DNA from: Elephas maximus indicus
Taxonomy: Eukaryota > Chordata > Mammalia > Proboscidea > Elephantidae
Direction of reading: 5' to 3'
Length of the DNA stretch: 64,000 bases
NCBI RefSeq assembly: GCF_024166365.1
Contig: NC_064830.1
Coordinates: 91,876,968 to 91,940,967 of the forward strand
Positions 9,873 through 26,248 of this stretch are shown in pieces (position 1 is the stretch's first letter; each line of letters begins with the position of its first letter). Under the pieces are notes generated by a model. It had not been told where the DNA came from. It was given only the letters and a program-made list of their open reading frames with translations, and did no database searches. The position numbers and the translations under genes are program-made.

Positions 9873-12246
9873 GGGGGGGAGGTGGTTTTGGAGACAGGGA
9901 GAGGTGGAGCCTGGGCGTAGACCCACACAGCCCAACAGGCAATGGGGGCGGCTGCAAAAGGGCGGGGGCGACAGGAACAAGACGCCTCTGTGAGGCCCTG
10001 GGAGGCCCCAGCTTCTCGGAAAAGCCAAGAACAGAGAGTCCAGGGTGGTTAGCGGGACAGAGCAGAGGAAGGAGGCCCAGGTGCTGCCCTGGCTCTCTGG
10101 CCCTCCTCTCCCTTCCCACCTCTGCTAGTGGCAACTGACTGAGAAGAGGAACGGGGGACCGTAGAAAGGAGACCAGGCTTTTAAACGGGAAAATAGTTAC
10201 ACAGCTTCAGCAGGAAGGGATCAGGACTTGGAAGTTGGGAGCACTTCAGAAAGAGGGAAAGGGTGTAAGGACCGAAGGGAAGCTCAAGCACAGCTAAAGG
10301 AGAGCAGAGGCTGGGGGTAGAGGGGGCTTGCTTTGGAAGAAACAATTTTGAAGACAGGGACCAGTGAAGAGCATCGACTCCCCTGAGGTAGGAGCTGAAT
10401 GGAAGAGCTCAAGAAAAGTAAGGGGGGGATGTGAGAGATGTACGCTTGAGGCCAGGAGGGGGTGGGGGGAGCCGGTCCTGACCAGTCCTGACAGGACCCA
10501 GACATCCAGTCTCAGGTTATTTTTGTACTGTGGTTTGTGCCCAAGGCCAGGAAGGGGGAAAAGTTCTCATCTTCACACTCCCTGCCTTTCCTCCAGCAAC
10601 CCAAGGTGTTATTTTCTCCTCCAGGACAGAAGTATACAGCCCCCACATCCCTAGTTGCCCCCCCCCCAGGGACCCAGGCATCCTGGCCTCCCCCTGGTTT
10701 GTTCCTCTTTTGGAGACCGGAAGCAGAAAGAGCAGATGACTTAACTCTTTCTCAGCTGCTTTCCACCTTCTCCCAAGGAAGGTAGCACTCAATGGTGGCC
10801 ACCCCCTGGAGAGACCTACGGAACTGGGGGTGGAGAAGGGAAACTAGCAAGCCCCCTATTCCTATAATGTGCCCCCGAACCCAATTCTTCAGGAAGAGAA
10901 ACTTGACTTTATTCATAGATGAAAATGGGGCTCAGATGGGGGCTAGTGGAGAAGACAGAAGACCCCACATGCAGAATGGGGCTGCCATGGAGAAAACGGC
11001 TTACAGTGGAATGCTTACTTTTTGCTCCTATCCCCCAAAACCCTGGAAGCTCCTTCCTCAGAGGCCCAACTGCCCAGCCCTACTGGGGCCTCCACCCTCA
11101 ACTCCTGGAGTTGGGGGGAAGGAGTGAGACCAAGATAAGGTGAAGGCCAAAGTGAGGAAGCCACAGAGAGGTGGAGAGGCTAGAACTGGACCACAGAGAT
11201 GAGGGACAAAGGCAACAAATTAAAACCAAAGGGATAGAAAATGCAGAACACAGTGGAGGGGGAACCTGAGAGAAAACAAAGTGCGGTAAGGAGTAGGAAT
11301 GGACCTCAAAGTGAGGTGGCAGGAAGAGAAAGGAGAGGCTACTGAGCAGATAGAGGATAATGGAGTGAGGACGGAAGGCAGTATGGAGGTGGAGGCAGGA
11401 GGCCCAGGATGGAAGTTAGGCCAAGACTGAGATGGATGAGCACTGCCCCCCAGGTGTCTCCTTCACCCTGGGACCTGCTCTTACCTGCCCTGTCTCCTCT
11501 GGAGCCACCAACTCCATCCTCAGCTGCAGGGCTCCATCATTCCTTCGGGACAGTGGAGGAGTCCCCGCTGCTGAATTCCTAGGCTCCACTTCCACCCTCA
11601 GGGAGGGCAGGGGGGTGGGGGCCCGGGATGTGCCCTCGCTATCCCGGGTCCCAGGCTCTGGGGGGCGCTGCTGGGGCGGGGAGGCCGACAGGGGGGATGT
11701 TTCCACCATTGCCTTGCCGGTTACCGCCATCTGGCCCAGCCCTCTGGTTAAGGAGCGGGCCTGAGGTCCGGGTGAGGTGGGGGGCGGGCGGAGCCAGGAG
11801 GTGGGGCCCTGAGACAGGCCTGGCTGTGGGGTGGGGGTGCCCAGGCCCAAGCTGGCCACCTCCAACCTGGAATCCAATGACCTGCCTCCAGTGCCCCCCG
11901 AGGCCCCTCGAATTCCCTCCAGTAGGCGGCCGAAGTTAGGGGGCTCCAGGTCTCTATCGTAAACATCCACACACGTCCACCGACCTCGGCGATAAGGCTC
12001 TCCCAGACCCTGGGGCAGCTTTACCACCCGGAAACGGGAAGCGGGGGCCCCAGGCGGTGGGGAGCCGTTCCGGGGGGTGCCCTTGCCCCCTGGCTCAGGG
12101 TTGGGCTCCCCGTTGGGCAGCCGGAGTGGGGGCCTGGTGGGGGCCGGTGGGGTAGGGGAGTCTGCACCCCCCGGGCTCCCTGGGCCCTCATAGTCCGTGG
12201 TGACGCTGGTGATTTGGAAACTACTCTTCTTCTTGCCCCCACTCAT
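3184..12246 (-). CDS. TSC22D4: TSC22D4, TSC22 domain family protein 4
   Basis: Four coding exons (11485-12246, 9094-9260, 3813-3861, 3184-3393) join in frame to 395 codons plus a stop, the length I recall for human. The protein is a leucine-zipper transcriptional regulator of the TSC22/GILZ family. The N-terminus carries the family-conserved FQITSV segment (residues 10-15) and RFRVV (71-75), an R-F-x-V motif of the kind that binds the CCT domains of NRBP1 and WNK/SPAK-type kinases. RRGRWTCVD (about 86-94) is the other long-isoform signature. A Pro/Ser/Gly-rich disordered middle follows. The last exon (327-395) holds the TSC box ([16 protein letters not shown]) and the leucine zipper, then a Pro-rich tail. 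Human family members form homo- and heterodimers and act in the nucleus and cytoplasm. No frameshift or lost residue is seen. Introns are 2.2 and 5.2 kb, plus a short last one. Confidence 0.96.
3813..3861 (-). CDS. TSC22D4: TSC22D4 coding exon 3 (49 bases)
   Basis: A micro-exon between CTCTCCAG and GTAAGAG. It completes the split Ser codon and encodes [16 protein letters not shown], the start of the TSC box helix. Confidence 0.93.
4915..4928. promoter_or_regulatory. RFX X-box motif
   Basis: GTTACC-AC-GGCAAC is a full match to the X-box consensus GTNRCC-NN-RGYAAC recognised by RFX transcription factors. It lies in the long TSC22D4 intron. Occupancy is not known. Confidence 0.55.
6715..6900 (+). 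repeat. MIR SINE
   Basis: Contains the MIR core: 'cctgccacttactagctggg', 'tgaccttgggcaaattt' and 'ctcagcttctttatct'. Plus orientation, inside the TSC22D4 intron. Confidence 0.85.
6905..7101 (-). mobile_element. AfroSINE, long older variant
   Basis: Reverse-complement SINE. The RTE-derived tail is at the left ('gccatcaagttgattctaac') and the tRNA-like head at the right ('ctaaccttttggttagcagc', 'accactcaggaactcc'). It carries an extra middle block (about 6985-7035) missing in the short copies. Confidence 0.85.
7190..7252. repeat. CCAC/CATC tandem repeat
   Basis: About 2.5 imperfect copies of a 24-base unit made from 'tccacccacccatccactca'. Confidence 0.8.
9094..9260 (-). CDS. TSC22D4: TSC22D4 coding exon 2
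   Basis: 167 bases after a TCTGCTTCCAG acceptor. Reads [15 protein letters not shown]... to HLDSDDD and ends with AG before GTAGGT (phase 2). It is too fragmented for an ORF search and was found by splice phase and similarity. Confidence 0.93.
9540..9745 (+). repeat. L2 LINE 3' end
   Basis: Reads as degraded L2: 'caaatgtcccttcctcagag', 'gaaggtaagcttcag' and a terminal 'gcagaatgaatgaatc'. Confidence 0.7.
9839..9870. repeat. (GT)16 microsatellite
   Basis: Sixteen uninterrupted GT units in the TSC22D4 intron. Confidence 0.98.
11485..12246 (-). CDS. TSC22D4: TSC22D4 coding exon 1
   Basis: ATG at 12246-12244 opens [15 protein letters not shown]. The exon has 254 codons ending ...EETGQ with a CAG/GTAAGA donor. 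Reading continues 20-odd codons past the donor to a stop, so the ORF alone overstates the exon. Confidence 0.95.
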
Positions 12247-12508
12247 AGTCCCTGGGACTCAGGACTAGGCCGAGGTGGGCGGGGGCGGCTGGGGCTCCTC
12301 GCAGAGGCTCAGGCGCCCCTGGAACAGGGAGGCCACATGGCGGGGACATCAGAGCCCCTGGGGACATCTGGGTCCGACATGGCAGGAGGGTCTTGGGGAG
12401 CTGGGGGTGCCTGGTTGGTGAAGGGAGAACAGGGTAGGGAAGGGGGGGTGGAAAGGGCAGGTTTTTCCTGCTGCTGTCGCTATCGAACTCCACAGCTGAG
12501 TTTGCAAA
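12247..12508 (-). other. TSC22D4: TSC22D4 5' UTR portion of the first coding exon
   Basis: On the minus strand a pyrimidine tract of CTCTCTCTTTCCAG ends just before 12508, a convincing acceptor. The first coding exon therefore probably begins at 12508 with about 260 bases of 5' UTR, implying an upstream noncoding exon. Confidence 0.55.
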
Positions 12509-12511
12509 CTG

Positions 12512-12534
12512 GAAAGAGAGAGAGAGAGAGAGAG
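12512..12534. repeat. (GA)n repeat / polypyrimidine tract
   Basis: GA repeat on the plus strand that serves as the CT tract of the TSC22D4 acceptor on the minus strand. Confidence 0.85.
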
Positions 12535-12899
12535 TGAGTGAGGGAGTGTATGTGCCTATATTGTGTGTGAGAGAGAGAAAGCAGTGGGCAGGCCACCTCT
12601 GGGGCTTCCTCTCTGGGGAGCATGATGTGGGGCGGGGGGGTGGGGAGGAAGGGGAAACCACCAGAGACCCAGAGACAAAGAGTCTGGCAGAGATGGCAGA
12701 GATCAGAGCGCGGAAGGCTGCGATCCCAGAGGGCGCACGGAGCAGGAAGAGGCAGACATGCCCCAAAGTTTGGCACTTCTTGCCTTGGATTACAATTCAC
12801 AGGGCCCGAAAGTCCCTAAGGCAAGGGCTCCGTGGCCCAGGTGAACAGAGGTGAAGCAGCTCCTCGGCCTGGCCTCAAGACCCCATACCAGCTCCCACA

Positions 12900-13700
12900 T
12901 CCAGGGGGCTGGGGCCGCCAAGCATGCCCTGCCCCCCACCCCTACCCCCGCCCCAGCGCCCCGCCCAGCCCAGAGTCCTACCTCTCAGGCCGAGCTGGGG
13001 GTCCTGGCTAAGGTGTCAGGCTGTCCTTCCCCTGGTGCCTCCGGCCCCCACAGCGCCGAGAGCAGGCGGCGATCACAGGCTGCCCAGTCCTCTTCGGGGG
13101 CCGCACCTCACCCCACAAGGCATCTCCGGGGAAAGTTTGCTCTCCAGAAAAGCAAGGAACCTCTAGGATGGAGCCTAGGCTCGGCCTCTGAAGCCCCAGG
13201 CGTCTCCCAACCAATTTGGGAGGGGGCGGCTCGCCCGCCGCTCTTCCAAATGGAAAGCCTCCCCCTGGGGCAGCTGGCGTCGGTGGTCTTGGCGAATGGC
13301 TGTCCCAAGTCTCCTCCCGCGTGGCAACGCTGGTTCTGTCTCTGCTCCTCAGCTCCTCTCGCTCTTGGTCTCTGTCTTTCCCCTTCTGGGCTGTTGACAA
13401 CCCCCACACCAGGAAGTCCTGCCTCCTCGGGCCTGCTGACTGCTTCTCTCCTCCGCCTCCTTTCCCTCTTCCCCCTCCCTTCTTCCCTCCTTCCTGGGGC
13501 TCCCGGCCACTTGGCCGGGGGCCAGGCCTGCCACAGCCGCCACGGCTGTTGCAGTTGCTGCTGCTGATCTTGGGGCCCCAAACAGGCTCCCTTAACCCCA
13601 CACCTGCTGGGCCCGAGCCCAGCTCTTCCTCGGAGGGAGGGGCTGTGGAGGGCGGAGAGAAAGGGGAGGAGTTTGCAGGGAGGCGAGGGATTCCCCTACT
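12900..13700 (-). promoter_or_regulatory. TSC22D4: Probable TSC22D4 promoter and noncoding first exon
   Basis: GC-rich stretch upstream of the coding exon with GC-box-like gggcgg elements (near 13650), followed on the minus strand by a CAG-rich, GC-rich segment typical of a noncoding first exon. Transcription start and donor cannot be fixed from sequence alone. Confidence 0.4.
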
Positions 13701-13739
13701 TGTAGGCAAGTGCGGGCATTGGCCTACAGACACACATAA

Positions 13740-14160
13740 GAGTCGGAAGGAATACACCAGGCACTGTATTGGGTGCCTGGTACCCCATAAAAAAAAAAAA
13801 AACTCATAAGTGCCTAGTAAAACTTATGATGCTGCTGTAGCTGTTACTAGTTGTAACTTTTTTGGTCTTCACAGTAACTGTATGAGGAAGGTACTATTAA
13901 TCCCCGCCCCCCCTTGTTTTAAAAAGTATATTAAGGAAAATTGCAAACATGTACAAAAGTAGAGAACAGTATAATGAGCTCCCATCATTCTAGTTTAAGC
14001 AATTATCAACTCACAGCTAATTTTGTTTCGTGTCTACCCACCAATATCTTTTGTTGTATTTGGCTCGAGTATCTAAAATCAAATGCCAGACATCATATAT
14101 CGCCCTTCTTAGATGTGGAAATTAAGACCCAGGAGGTTCAAAAAGGCTGTCAGTGGTAGA
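13740..14160. repeat. Degraded MIR and L1-like fragments
   Basis: 13750-13900 has MIR-like reverse text ('caggcactgtattgggtgcc', 'gtactattaatcc'). 13925-14100 has text like a common old LINE end ('aacatgtacaaaagtagaga', 'gccagacatcatat') also seen around the RTE copy at 46.2-47.7 kb. No gene. Confidence 0.5.
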
Positions 14161-14539
14161 GCAGGGACACCACATACTCAGGTGTGTCCTCGGCTAGCCC
14201 CCAAATATAAAAACATGCACAGACACACAGATGCAGGTGCTGACTTGCACTTTCTCTCCAATTGCTGGACACACGTGTTTATACACACAGTCACCCACAC
14301 AGATGCATCCCTGGCTGGTCAGAAGCATAGACTCCCTCCCCTACCGCTAATCCTTCCTACCTCTCTGAGGTGTAAAGAATGGCTTTTATATGGCCTTTCT
14401 AAGGGCACGGTTTTGTAAATCCCACAGAACGATTGGCTAGAACTATGCAAACTCAATGATTTATGGTCTACTGAGGTGATTGGCAGCTTGTGGTCCTGAT
14501 GGGAGGGTCATTTGTTGAAATTGACATAGGCTCATATAA

Positions 14540-14738
14540 AGAGAGCCCTGGCAGCTGTTGGCTACTAACTGATAGGTCAGAGGTTTGAAGCCACCAGCTA
14601 CTCCATGGGAGAAAAATGTGGTAGTCTGCTTCTGTGAAGGTTTACAGCCTTGGAAACACTATGGGGCAGTTCTTCTCTGTCCTGTAGGGTTGCTATGATT
14701 TGGAATCCACTGGATGGCAGTGGATTTGGTTTCTGGTT
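14540..14738 (+). mobile_element. AfroSINE, long variant
   Basis: 'gagccctggcagctgttggc' head, a middle 'gtggtagtctgcttctg' block and an RTE-like tail. Flanked by 'taggctcatataa' (14527-14539) and 'taggcttatataa' (14739-14751), a near-perfect 13-bp target duplication. Confidence 0.88.
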
Positions 14739-14751
14739 TAGGCTTATATAA

Positions 14752-15853
14752 GGGTCAATCCCACAGAGGTTCAAGAAGAATCTGGAGCACAGTACATCCT
14801 TTGAACCAAGGACCCAGGGTCCTTGCACCAAGAACCTCCTAGACCCAGAAGAAAGAACTGTAACACTGAAGACAGTGAGAGACAGGCAGTAGGCTTGCTG
14901 GCCCACTGAGCAATAGCTGAGCACCTTTGAGCAGGACGCCTGTCCGGGGAGCCAGAAGAACTGTAAAGCTTACTTGTGCAGGGCAAGAGAGGCCTGAGTA
15001 TGCCCTGTACAAGGGCTACACACACTTCCCACCCCCCTTGAGCAGTGTGGCAGGAGCCACACAGGCCCTCAGACAGTGCAAGCCTGGGTGGTATGGTGAG
15101 AGCCAGTGGCAGAGACTTAGAAGGGCCCAATGGCCATCTGGGGTCTTAAACGCTAGCAAGCAGCCATCTAAGAAGCATCAATTGGTCTCAAGCCACCTGG
15201 ATCAAAGGAGAATGAAGAACATCAAGGACACAGGTAATTGCGAGCCCAAGAGACAGAAAGCGCCACATGAACCAGAGACTACATCATCCTGAGACCAGAA
15301 GAACTAGATGGTGCCTGGCTACAACTGATGACTGCCCTGACAGGGAACACAACAGAGTACCCCTGAGGGAGCAGGAAAGCAGTGGGATGCTGACCCCAAT
15401 TCTCATAAAAAGACCAGACTTAATGGTATGAGACTGGAAGGACCCCAGTGGTCATGGCCCCCAGAGCTTCTGTTGGCCCAGGACAGGAACCATTCCTGAA
15501 GCCAACTCTTCAGACGTGGATTGGACTGGACAATGGGTTGGAGAGGGATGCTGGTGAGGAGTGAGCTTCTTGGATCAGGTGGACACTTGAGACTATGTTG
15601 GCATCTCCTGCCTGGAGGGGAGATGAGAGGGTGGAGGGGGTTAGAAGCTGGCGAAATAGACATGAAAAGAGAGAGTGGAGGGAGAGAGCAGGCTGTCTCA
15701 TTAAAAAAAAAAAAAAATTTTTTTTTTTTTTTTTGTCTCATGAGGGGGAGAGTAATTGGGAGTATGTAGCAAGGTGCATGTAAGTTTTTATGTGAGACTG
15801 ACTTGATTTGTAAACTTTCACTTAAAGCACAATAAAAATCATTAAAAAAAAGA
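14752..15853 (+). mobile_element. Polyadenylated retroposon of an unnamed, probably elephant-lineage family
   Basis: About 1.1 kb (continuing left of the AfroSINE to about 14410) with no intact coding region. It ends 'cacaataaaaatcattaaaa', an AATAAA signal followed by an A tract, as in reverse-transcribed RNA. I associate this text with a high-copy repeat in elephant sequence but cannot name it with confidence (L1-related 3' sequence or LTR-derived). A 241-codon minus-strand ORF across it is antisense and includes homopolymer-coded Phe/Lys, so it is not a gene. It contains the A/T palindrome at 15703-15734. Confidence 0.6.
15703..15734. repeat. A15T17 palindrome flanked by a direct repeat
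   Basis: Fifteen A immediately followed by seventeen T, capable of a perfect hairpin. The flanks duplicate 'tgtctcat' (15694-15701 and 15734-15741). Confidence 0.9.
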
Positions 15854-16110
15854 AGAAGAAGAAGGGCCCAGTGGCAGAGGCTTGGGAGATCCTGTGCAGG
15901 GGTCTTCCCACCAGAGAGGTAAGGCCCAGCAGCAGAGCAGAAGCCTCCGGCAGGGCAGTGTGGTGGTGGATGTAAAAACAGCGTCTGACTTGAACCACAG
16001 AGCGCCTGCCCAGCGACATAAGAATAAAAAAATGGATATGGGTAATTTGGGGAAGGGCAAGCATTTCCCCTTGGAGATTCTGTTGTTTTCGTTTGCATTC
16101 TGGAAACAAT

Positions 16111-16245
16111 GGAGCCCTGATGGTGCAATGGTTAAGAGCTCAGTTGCCAACCAAAAGGATAGCAGTTGGAAACCCTCTGGGGCAGTTTTACTCTGTCCTA
16201 TAGGGTTGCTATGAGTTGGAATCAATTCCACAGCAATGGATTTAA
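16111..16245 (+). mobile_element. AfroSINE, internally shortened
   Basis: 'ggagccctgatggtgcaatg' head and 'tatagggttgctatgagttg' tail. The segment after the B-box is deleted relative to neighbouring copies. Confidence 0.88.
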
Positions 16246-16689
16246 ATGTCTTGTGGGTCTGGCTTGATCACAGATAAACACAGCACCCAAAGAATGGTTG
16301 ATGCCAGTGGTTCTATGTGTCTCATTCCTAGCAGTCTTACAGCTGCCTGGAATTTTGAGGCACAACCTGTCTGCATGTGCAATGCAAATAGACAATGTAT
16401 ACACTCTCCTACCCCATCCATTAGTATTATGAAGGAGAATCCATACACACTTACTAAGGACCTACTATGTGCTTGGCATGAAGAAATAAACCTCCAACTG
16501 TCATCTTCTCTGTTTTTTTTTTTTTTTTAAACCACCCCCAACTAACATTCTGAAAGGGATTATTTTAACAAAAGCAGTTTCTAACGGCTAGGTCTACCTT
16601 CACTCCCAGGTTCAAAAGAAAATGGATTCTAATTCATTTCCATCAAAGGGAACTGGTCTCAAGTACATTAAAAATTCCTCACATTTGTC

Positions 16690-16880
16690 TACTTTGCATA
16701 AGTATCTCACTGGATTTTCAAAACAGCCCTGGGAGGAAAAAGGGTGGCTTTTGAGCTCCAGTGTTTCTGCTAAGGAAACTGAGGCTCAGAAACACTGGGT
16801 CATTTGCCCAAGGTCCCGGAGCTAGTATTTTATAACTAAGACTAGCACTGGGCTTTCTGACTCCCAGTTCAGGGCTCTTC
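16690..16880 (-). repeat. MIR SINE
   Basis: Reverse MIR text: 'gaaactgaggctcagaaaca', then 'atttgcccaaggtcccggag'. Confidence 0.75.
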
Positions 16881-16959
16881 CCACCATCCCTCTCTTTCCC
16901 ACATCCCTCCTCCCTCGGCTTCATCTCATGGAAATTTCTAACCACTCTTTCAAACCAAA

Positions 16960-17143
16960 GAACCCACTGCCAAGCTTGGAGTTGATTCTGACTCATAGTG
17001 ACCCCATAGGGTTTCCAAGCTGTAAATCTCTGTGGAAAGCACACTGCCACATCTTTCTCCCACCGAGCACCTGGTGGTTTCGAACCATCGACCTTTTTGG
17101 TTAGCAGTCAATTACTTTAACTACTGTGCCACCAGGGCTCCTT
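16960..17143 (-). mobile_element. AfroSINE
   Basis: Reverse orientation: tail 'ttgattctgactcatagtga' at the left, head 'ctgtgccaccagggctcctt' at the right. Confidence 0.9.
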
Positions 17144-17689
17144 AACCACTCTTTAGGGTTGAGCAAAAAATAAAATACCACCCTCCTTTATATATTTATT
17201 CTTTGTTGATTAAAATGCATCTGGACCCCTGCCTCTCTTCCTTTAGCCATGATAACAACGCCTACAATCCTAAGCCTGGTCATGAGGCCTCCCAAGTGTG
17301 AAGTCCTGGAAGCAGCCTTCCATATGCCCCCCCCCCCAAGTCCCCACCTCTCCCCGATCTGGCAACACTCAAAACACAACCCTGCCTGCTCTGCCCTCGG
17401 CCCTCCTTTCTTCATCACTGACACTCCACGAATTATTTAAAACTTATTATTATTTTTTTAATCTTTGGACTCTCTGGCTCTGGGCATCAACCCTTTCCCA
17501 CCCCTCAGGCAGTCAGTTTCTTGGACTCCACTCCATTTCTACAGACCCTAGGACACAGTAGGTCTCTGCTGAGAAGTTTGTTGAATAAATAAATATAAAT
17601 TCATTCACACTAAAGTGTAAATGGGAAACGACTAATAACACTTTAATGTGTTACCTCTCCTGGGGGCATTTATAATAGCCCCTAAAGTG

Positions 17690-17850
17690 TGAAGCCCTTT
17701 TGTGTGAAGCCCTTTTGCAGCTATTATTCTAATGACCACCCTCTCATCTCAAATTCTATTAACTTAGGCAGCAGATAAGACACCTCAGAAAGGTTGCTCG
17801 ATTTGCCCAAGGTCACATAGCCAGTTAATGCAAAAACCCGTCTTCTTGCA
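17690..17850 (-). repeat. MIR SINE
   Basis: 'gatttgcccaaggtcacata' and 'agccagttaatgc' are reverse MIR core. A 14-16 base tandem duplication ('tgtgaagccctttt') lies at its left edge. Confidence 0.7.
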
Positions 17851-17939
17851 GTTAATTTACCCTAAGAGCCCTGCGCCAAAGGGCTTTCCGAGGAAGCAAT
17901 TTCTCAGGGAGCTGACGAGAAAGGTGACTGAAAGGGAGG

Positions 17940-18870
17940 GGGCCGAAGTCGCGATCCTCAGTGGCCGCCGCCACCGCACCTGGGCCATGGCCGCGGTGGT
18001 CGAAGTCAGGATTCGGACCCTGGTGCGCTCAGGTCCTGGCGGAGGGCGCCGGCAGAGTCAAAGGTTATGGGGTGGATGACTTGGATTGCATGGGAGGACG
18101 GGTGGAAGACTTTGAGCCTAGGCGAAGAAACAAGGTCCCGGCGCCTGGGAGGCTGCAGCGGGAGGAGACCCAGCCCAAGCGAGCCAGCTCCCGCGCCCTC
18201 CCCCCGCACCTGGGAGGCGGAGGGGAAAAGGCGGCGCGGCCAAGGGAGCAGGCACCCTGCTGGGCAGAGGTGCGGAACGTACGGCTTCGGACTCTGTGAG
18301 CCCCTCCGCCGGAAAGCGGCCCCCCCCTGCCGGCTTCACTGCCTCACTGCACCCTGGCCCCGCAGCCGCAGCCTCGGCCCCTGACGGACGCCGGGTGCGG
18401 ACCCGGCCAGTGCCGGGCGCACCGGGTACGCGCGTGGGCGCGGGTCCTAGCTGCCGCTGGGGGGCGCCACTGCGCCCCGTGATCTGCTCCGCCGGGGCCT
18501 AGGAGACAGAGGCAAGCGCGGCCCGGCGGGGCAGGGGCGAGGGGCGGCGAGGAACGGACTCCCTGAGGCGGGGGCGGGCTGGCGCCGGGCCCCCAGCGCT
18601 CCAGGACCGTCCTCTGAACCTCCGCCCGCGGGTTCCGCGGCCCCCGCACCGCCCACCCCAGCCTCCCCGTGTTGCCACTCCCGCTCCGTCCTTGGAGGGT
18701 GTGGAAGGGTGGGTTTGGGGCCGGGGGCGGGTCTGGGGGCGGACCCGGAGGCGGGGCTGTCTCTGCGGCAGGGCCCAGCTCCGCTCCCCTCGGTCTCTCT
18801 CTGTCTCTCCTCCTCCCACCTCCTGCTCCGGGCGGAGCCCGGCATGGGGGGGCCGGCGCCCGGCAGGCCA
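17940..18870 (+). promoter_or_regulatory. NYAP1: CpG island, NYAP1 promoter region
   Basis: Very GC-rich with dense CpG, strongest at 18180-18660, flanked by AT-rich repeat sequence on the left. GC-box-like ggggcggg and gggcggac elements occur at about 18720-18765. It ends at a splice donor (CCAG/GTACGA, 18870/18871). It lies upstream of the NYAP1 coding exons on the same strand. Confidence 0.75.
18700..18870 (+). other. NYAP1: Probable NYAP1 noncoding exon 1
   Basis: The 3' boundary is a good donor at 18870/18871. The start is uncertain. An in-island ATG at 18843 is not used for the conserved protein, which starts in the next exon. Confidence 0.5.
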
Positions 18871-19559
18871 GGTACGATGATGTAGAAACTGGGGAGGCTT
18901 GGTGCGGGGAGGTGGGGTGGGGGGGACAAGGGGCAGGGAGGATTGGCGGGGCGAAAGGCGGAGAAACCCAGGGTAGCAGGACAAGGGGAAGAGGAGGGAT
19001 GCCCGGGAACCTGAGGCCCTAGGATGGAGAGGGGGATGAAGCAGGCCAGGTTTGAAATAAACAGGGGAGGGGGTAGGACGGCAATGAGGAGGGGCGCCTG
19101 GGAGAGAAGTGAGGTTGAAGACGAAAAGGAGAGTGTGGTTTGGGGGAAGGGAACCCAGAGCAGGTATGGAGGCCGCAGCCCAGAGGGTAGCTCTGGGGCC
19201 AGGCTGGAGACCCCGTGGGTGGGATTGAGGGGCGGGACTGGAGGAGGGAAACCGGGAGCCTCCCAAATCCTGGAGAAGGAAGAAGGTGATCTGGGCCATC
19301 AGTGAGGGGCCAGGGGCTGGAATAGGGGTGGACCGAGGCCCAGGCCCAGAGGACTGGAGGGGGGACAGCAGGGAATAGAGGTGGATGAATGGGTGGATGG
19401 TATTTTAGATGCTCAACCAGAATGCCCCCTACCCTTCCTTCAGCACCCCCACCCTGCCCTGGTCACCTCCCCCCAAGCCTCAGGGCCCAAGAGGGGCTGG
19501 GGAGTCTGTCTCCCTCTTCCCCAGTGGGGTGCAATGTACGCAAGTAGGCCCTGGGCACA

Positions 19560-19860
19560 ACTCCTTGTCTGTAGGTGTGTCCAGTTCTGTGTAGCAGATT
19601 TGTGTGTGTCTGGATGTCTGTGTGTGTCTGTGGGTGTGTCGGCGGGTGTTTGTGTGTGTCTGCCTCTTCCTAGGTTAGTGTTTACCTGTGCCAGTCCTCG
19701 GTCTGTGGCTCGGAGGTTTGTGTGTCTGAACGTGTCTGTCACTGCGGGGTTGATCTACGTGTGTGCGGCCTGTCTGTGCTGTATCAGGATGAGACTCTGT
19801 TGACATGATCTCCCTGGAGTGTTTGTATCTCTGAACACCTTTGTCAGGGTGTCACTCAGT
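19560..19860. repeat. GT-rich degenerate repeat in NYAP1 intron 1
   Basis: Dense imperfect TGTGTC/TGTCTG units over about 300 bases, with long strand asymmetry of G and T. No coding or RNA gene signal. Confidence 0.7.
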
Positions 19861-20028
19861 GTTTGTCTGTGAGTCCTAAAGGCTGTGTTGGGTTTTCTGT
19901 GCCTCTCTGTCTTGTTTTCCTCTCTGAGGACCCAAATCACATCCCTACGCCTTTTTGTCTTTCTCATTCATTCCTGGCCCCCCACCCACCCCACATCTTT
20001 CTTTTCTTTTTCCCCCCTCCCCATCAAG

Positions 20029-26248
<6,220 letters not shown>

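Larger units (their letters stand above)
9261..11484 (-). other. TSC22D4: TSC22D4 intron between coding exons 1 and 2
   Basis: 2.2 kb intron containing an L2 fragment and a GT microsatellite. The remainder is unique-looking with no coding signal. Confidence 0.8.

Noticed and set aside
13008-13757. 249-codon minus-strand ORF upstream of TSC22D4
   Set aside because: It lies in GC-rich promoter/5' UTR sequence, has low-complexity Gly/Arg/Pro composition, no domain, and other frames are also open. Open frames are expected in such GC-rich DNA.
15403-16128. 241-codon minus-strand ORF
   Set aside because: It runs antisense through the polyadenylated retroposon and reads homopolymers as Lys and Phe runs. 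No coding signature.
18692-18880. Alternative NYAP1 start in the CpG island (ATG at 18843)
   Set aside because: The frame is low-complexity, does not join in phase to the conserved [10 protein letters not shown] start, and the recalled NYAP1 protein begins in the next exon.
19381-19803. 140-codon plus-strand ORF
   Set aside because: It is Cys/Val-rich because it translates the GT-rich repeat in NYAP1 intron 1.
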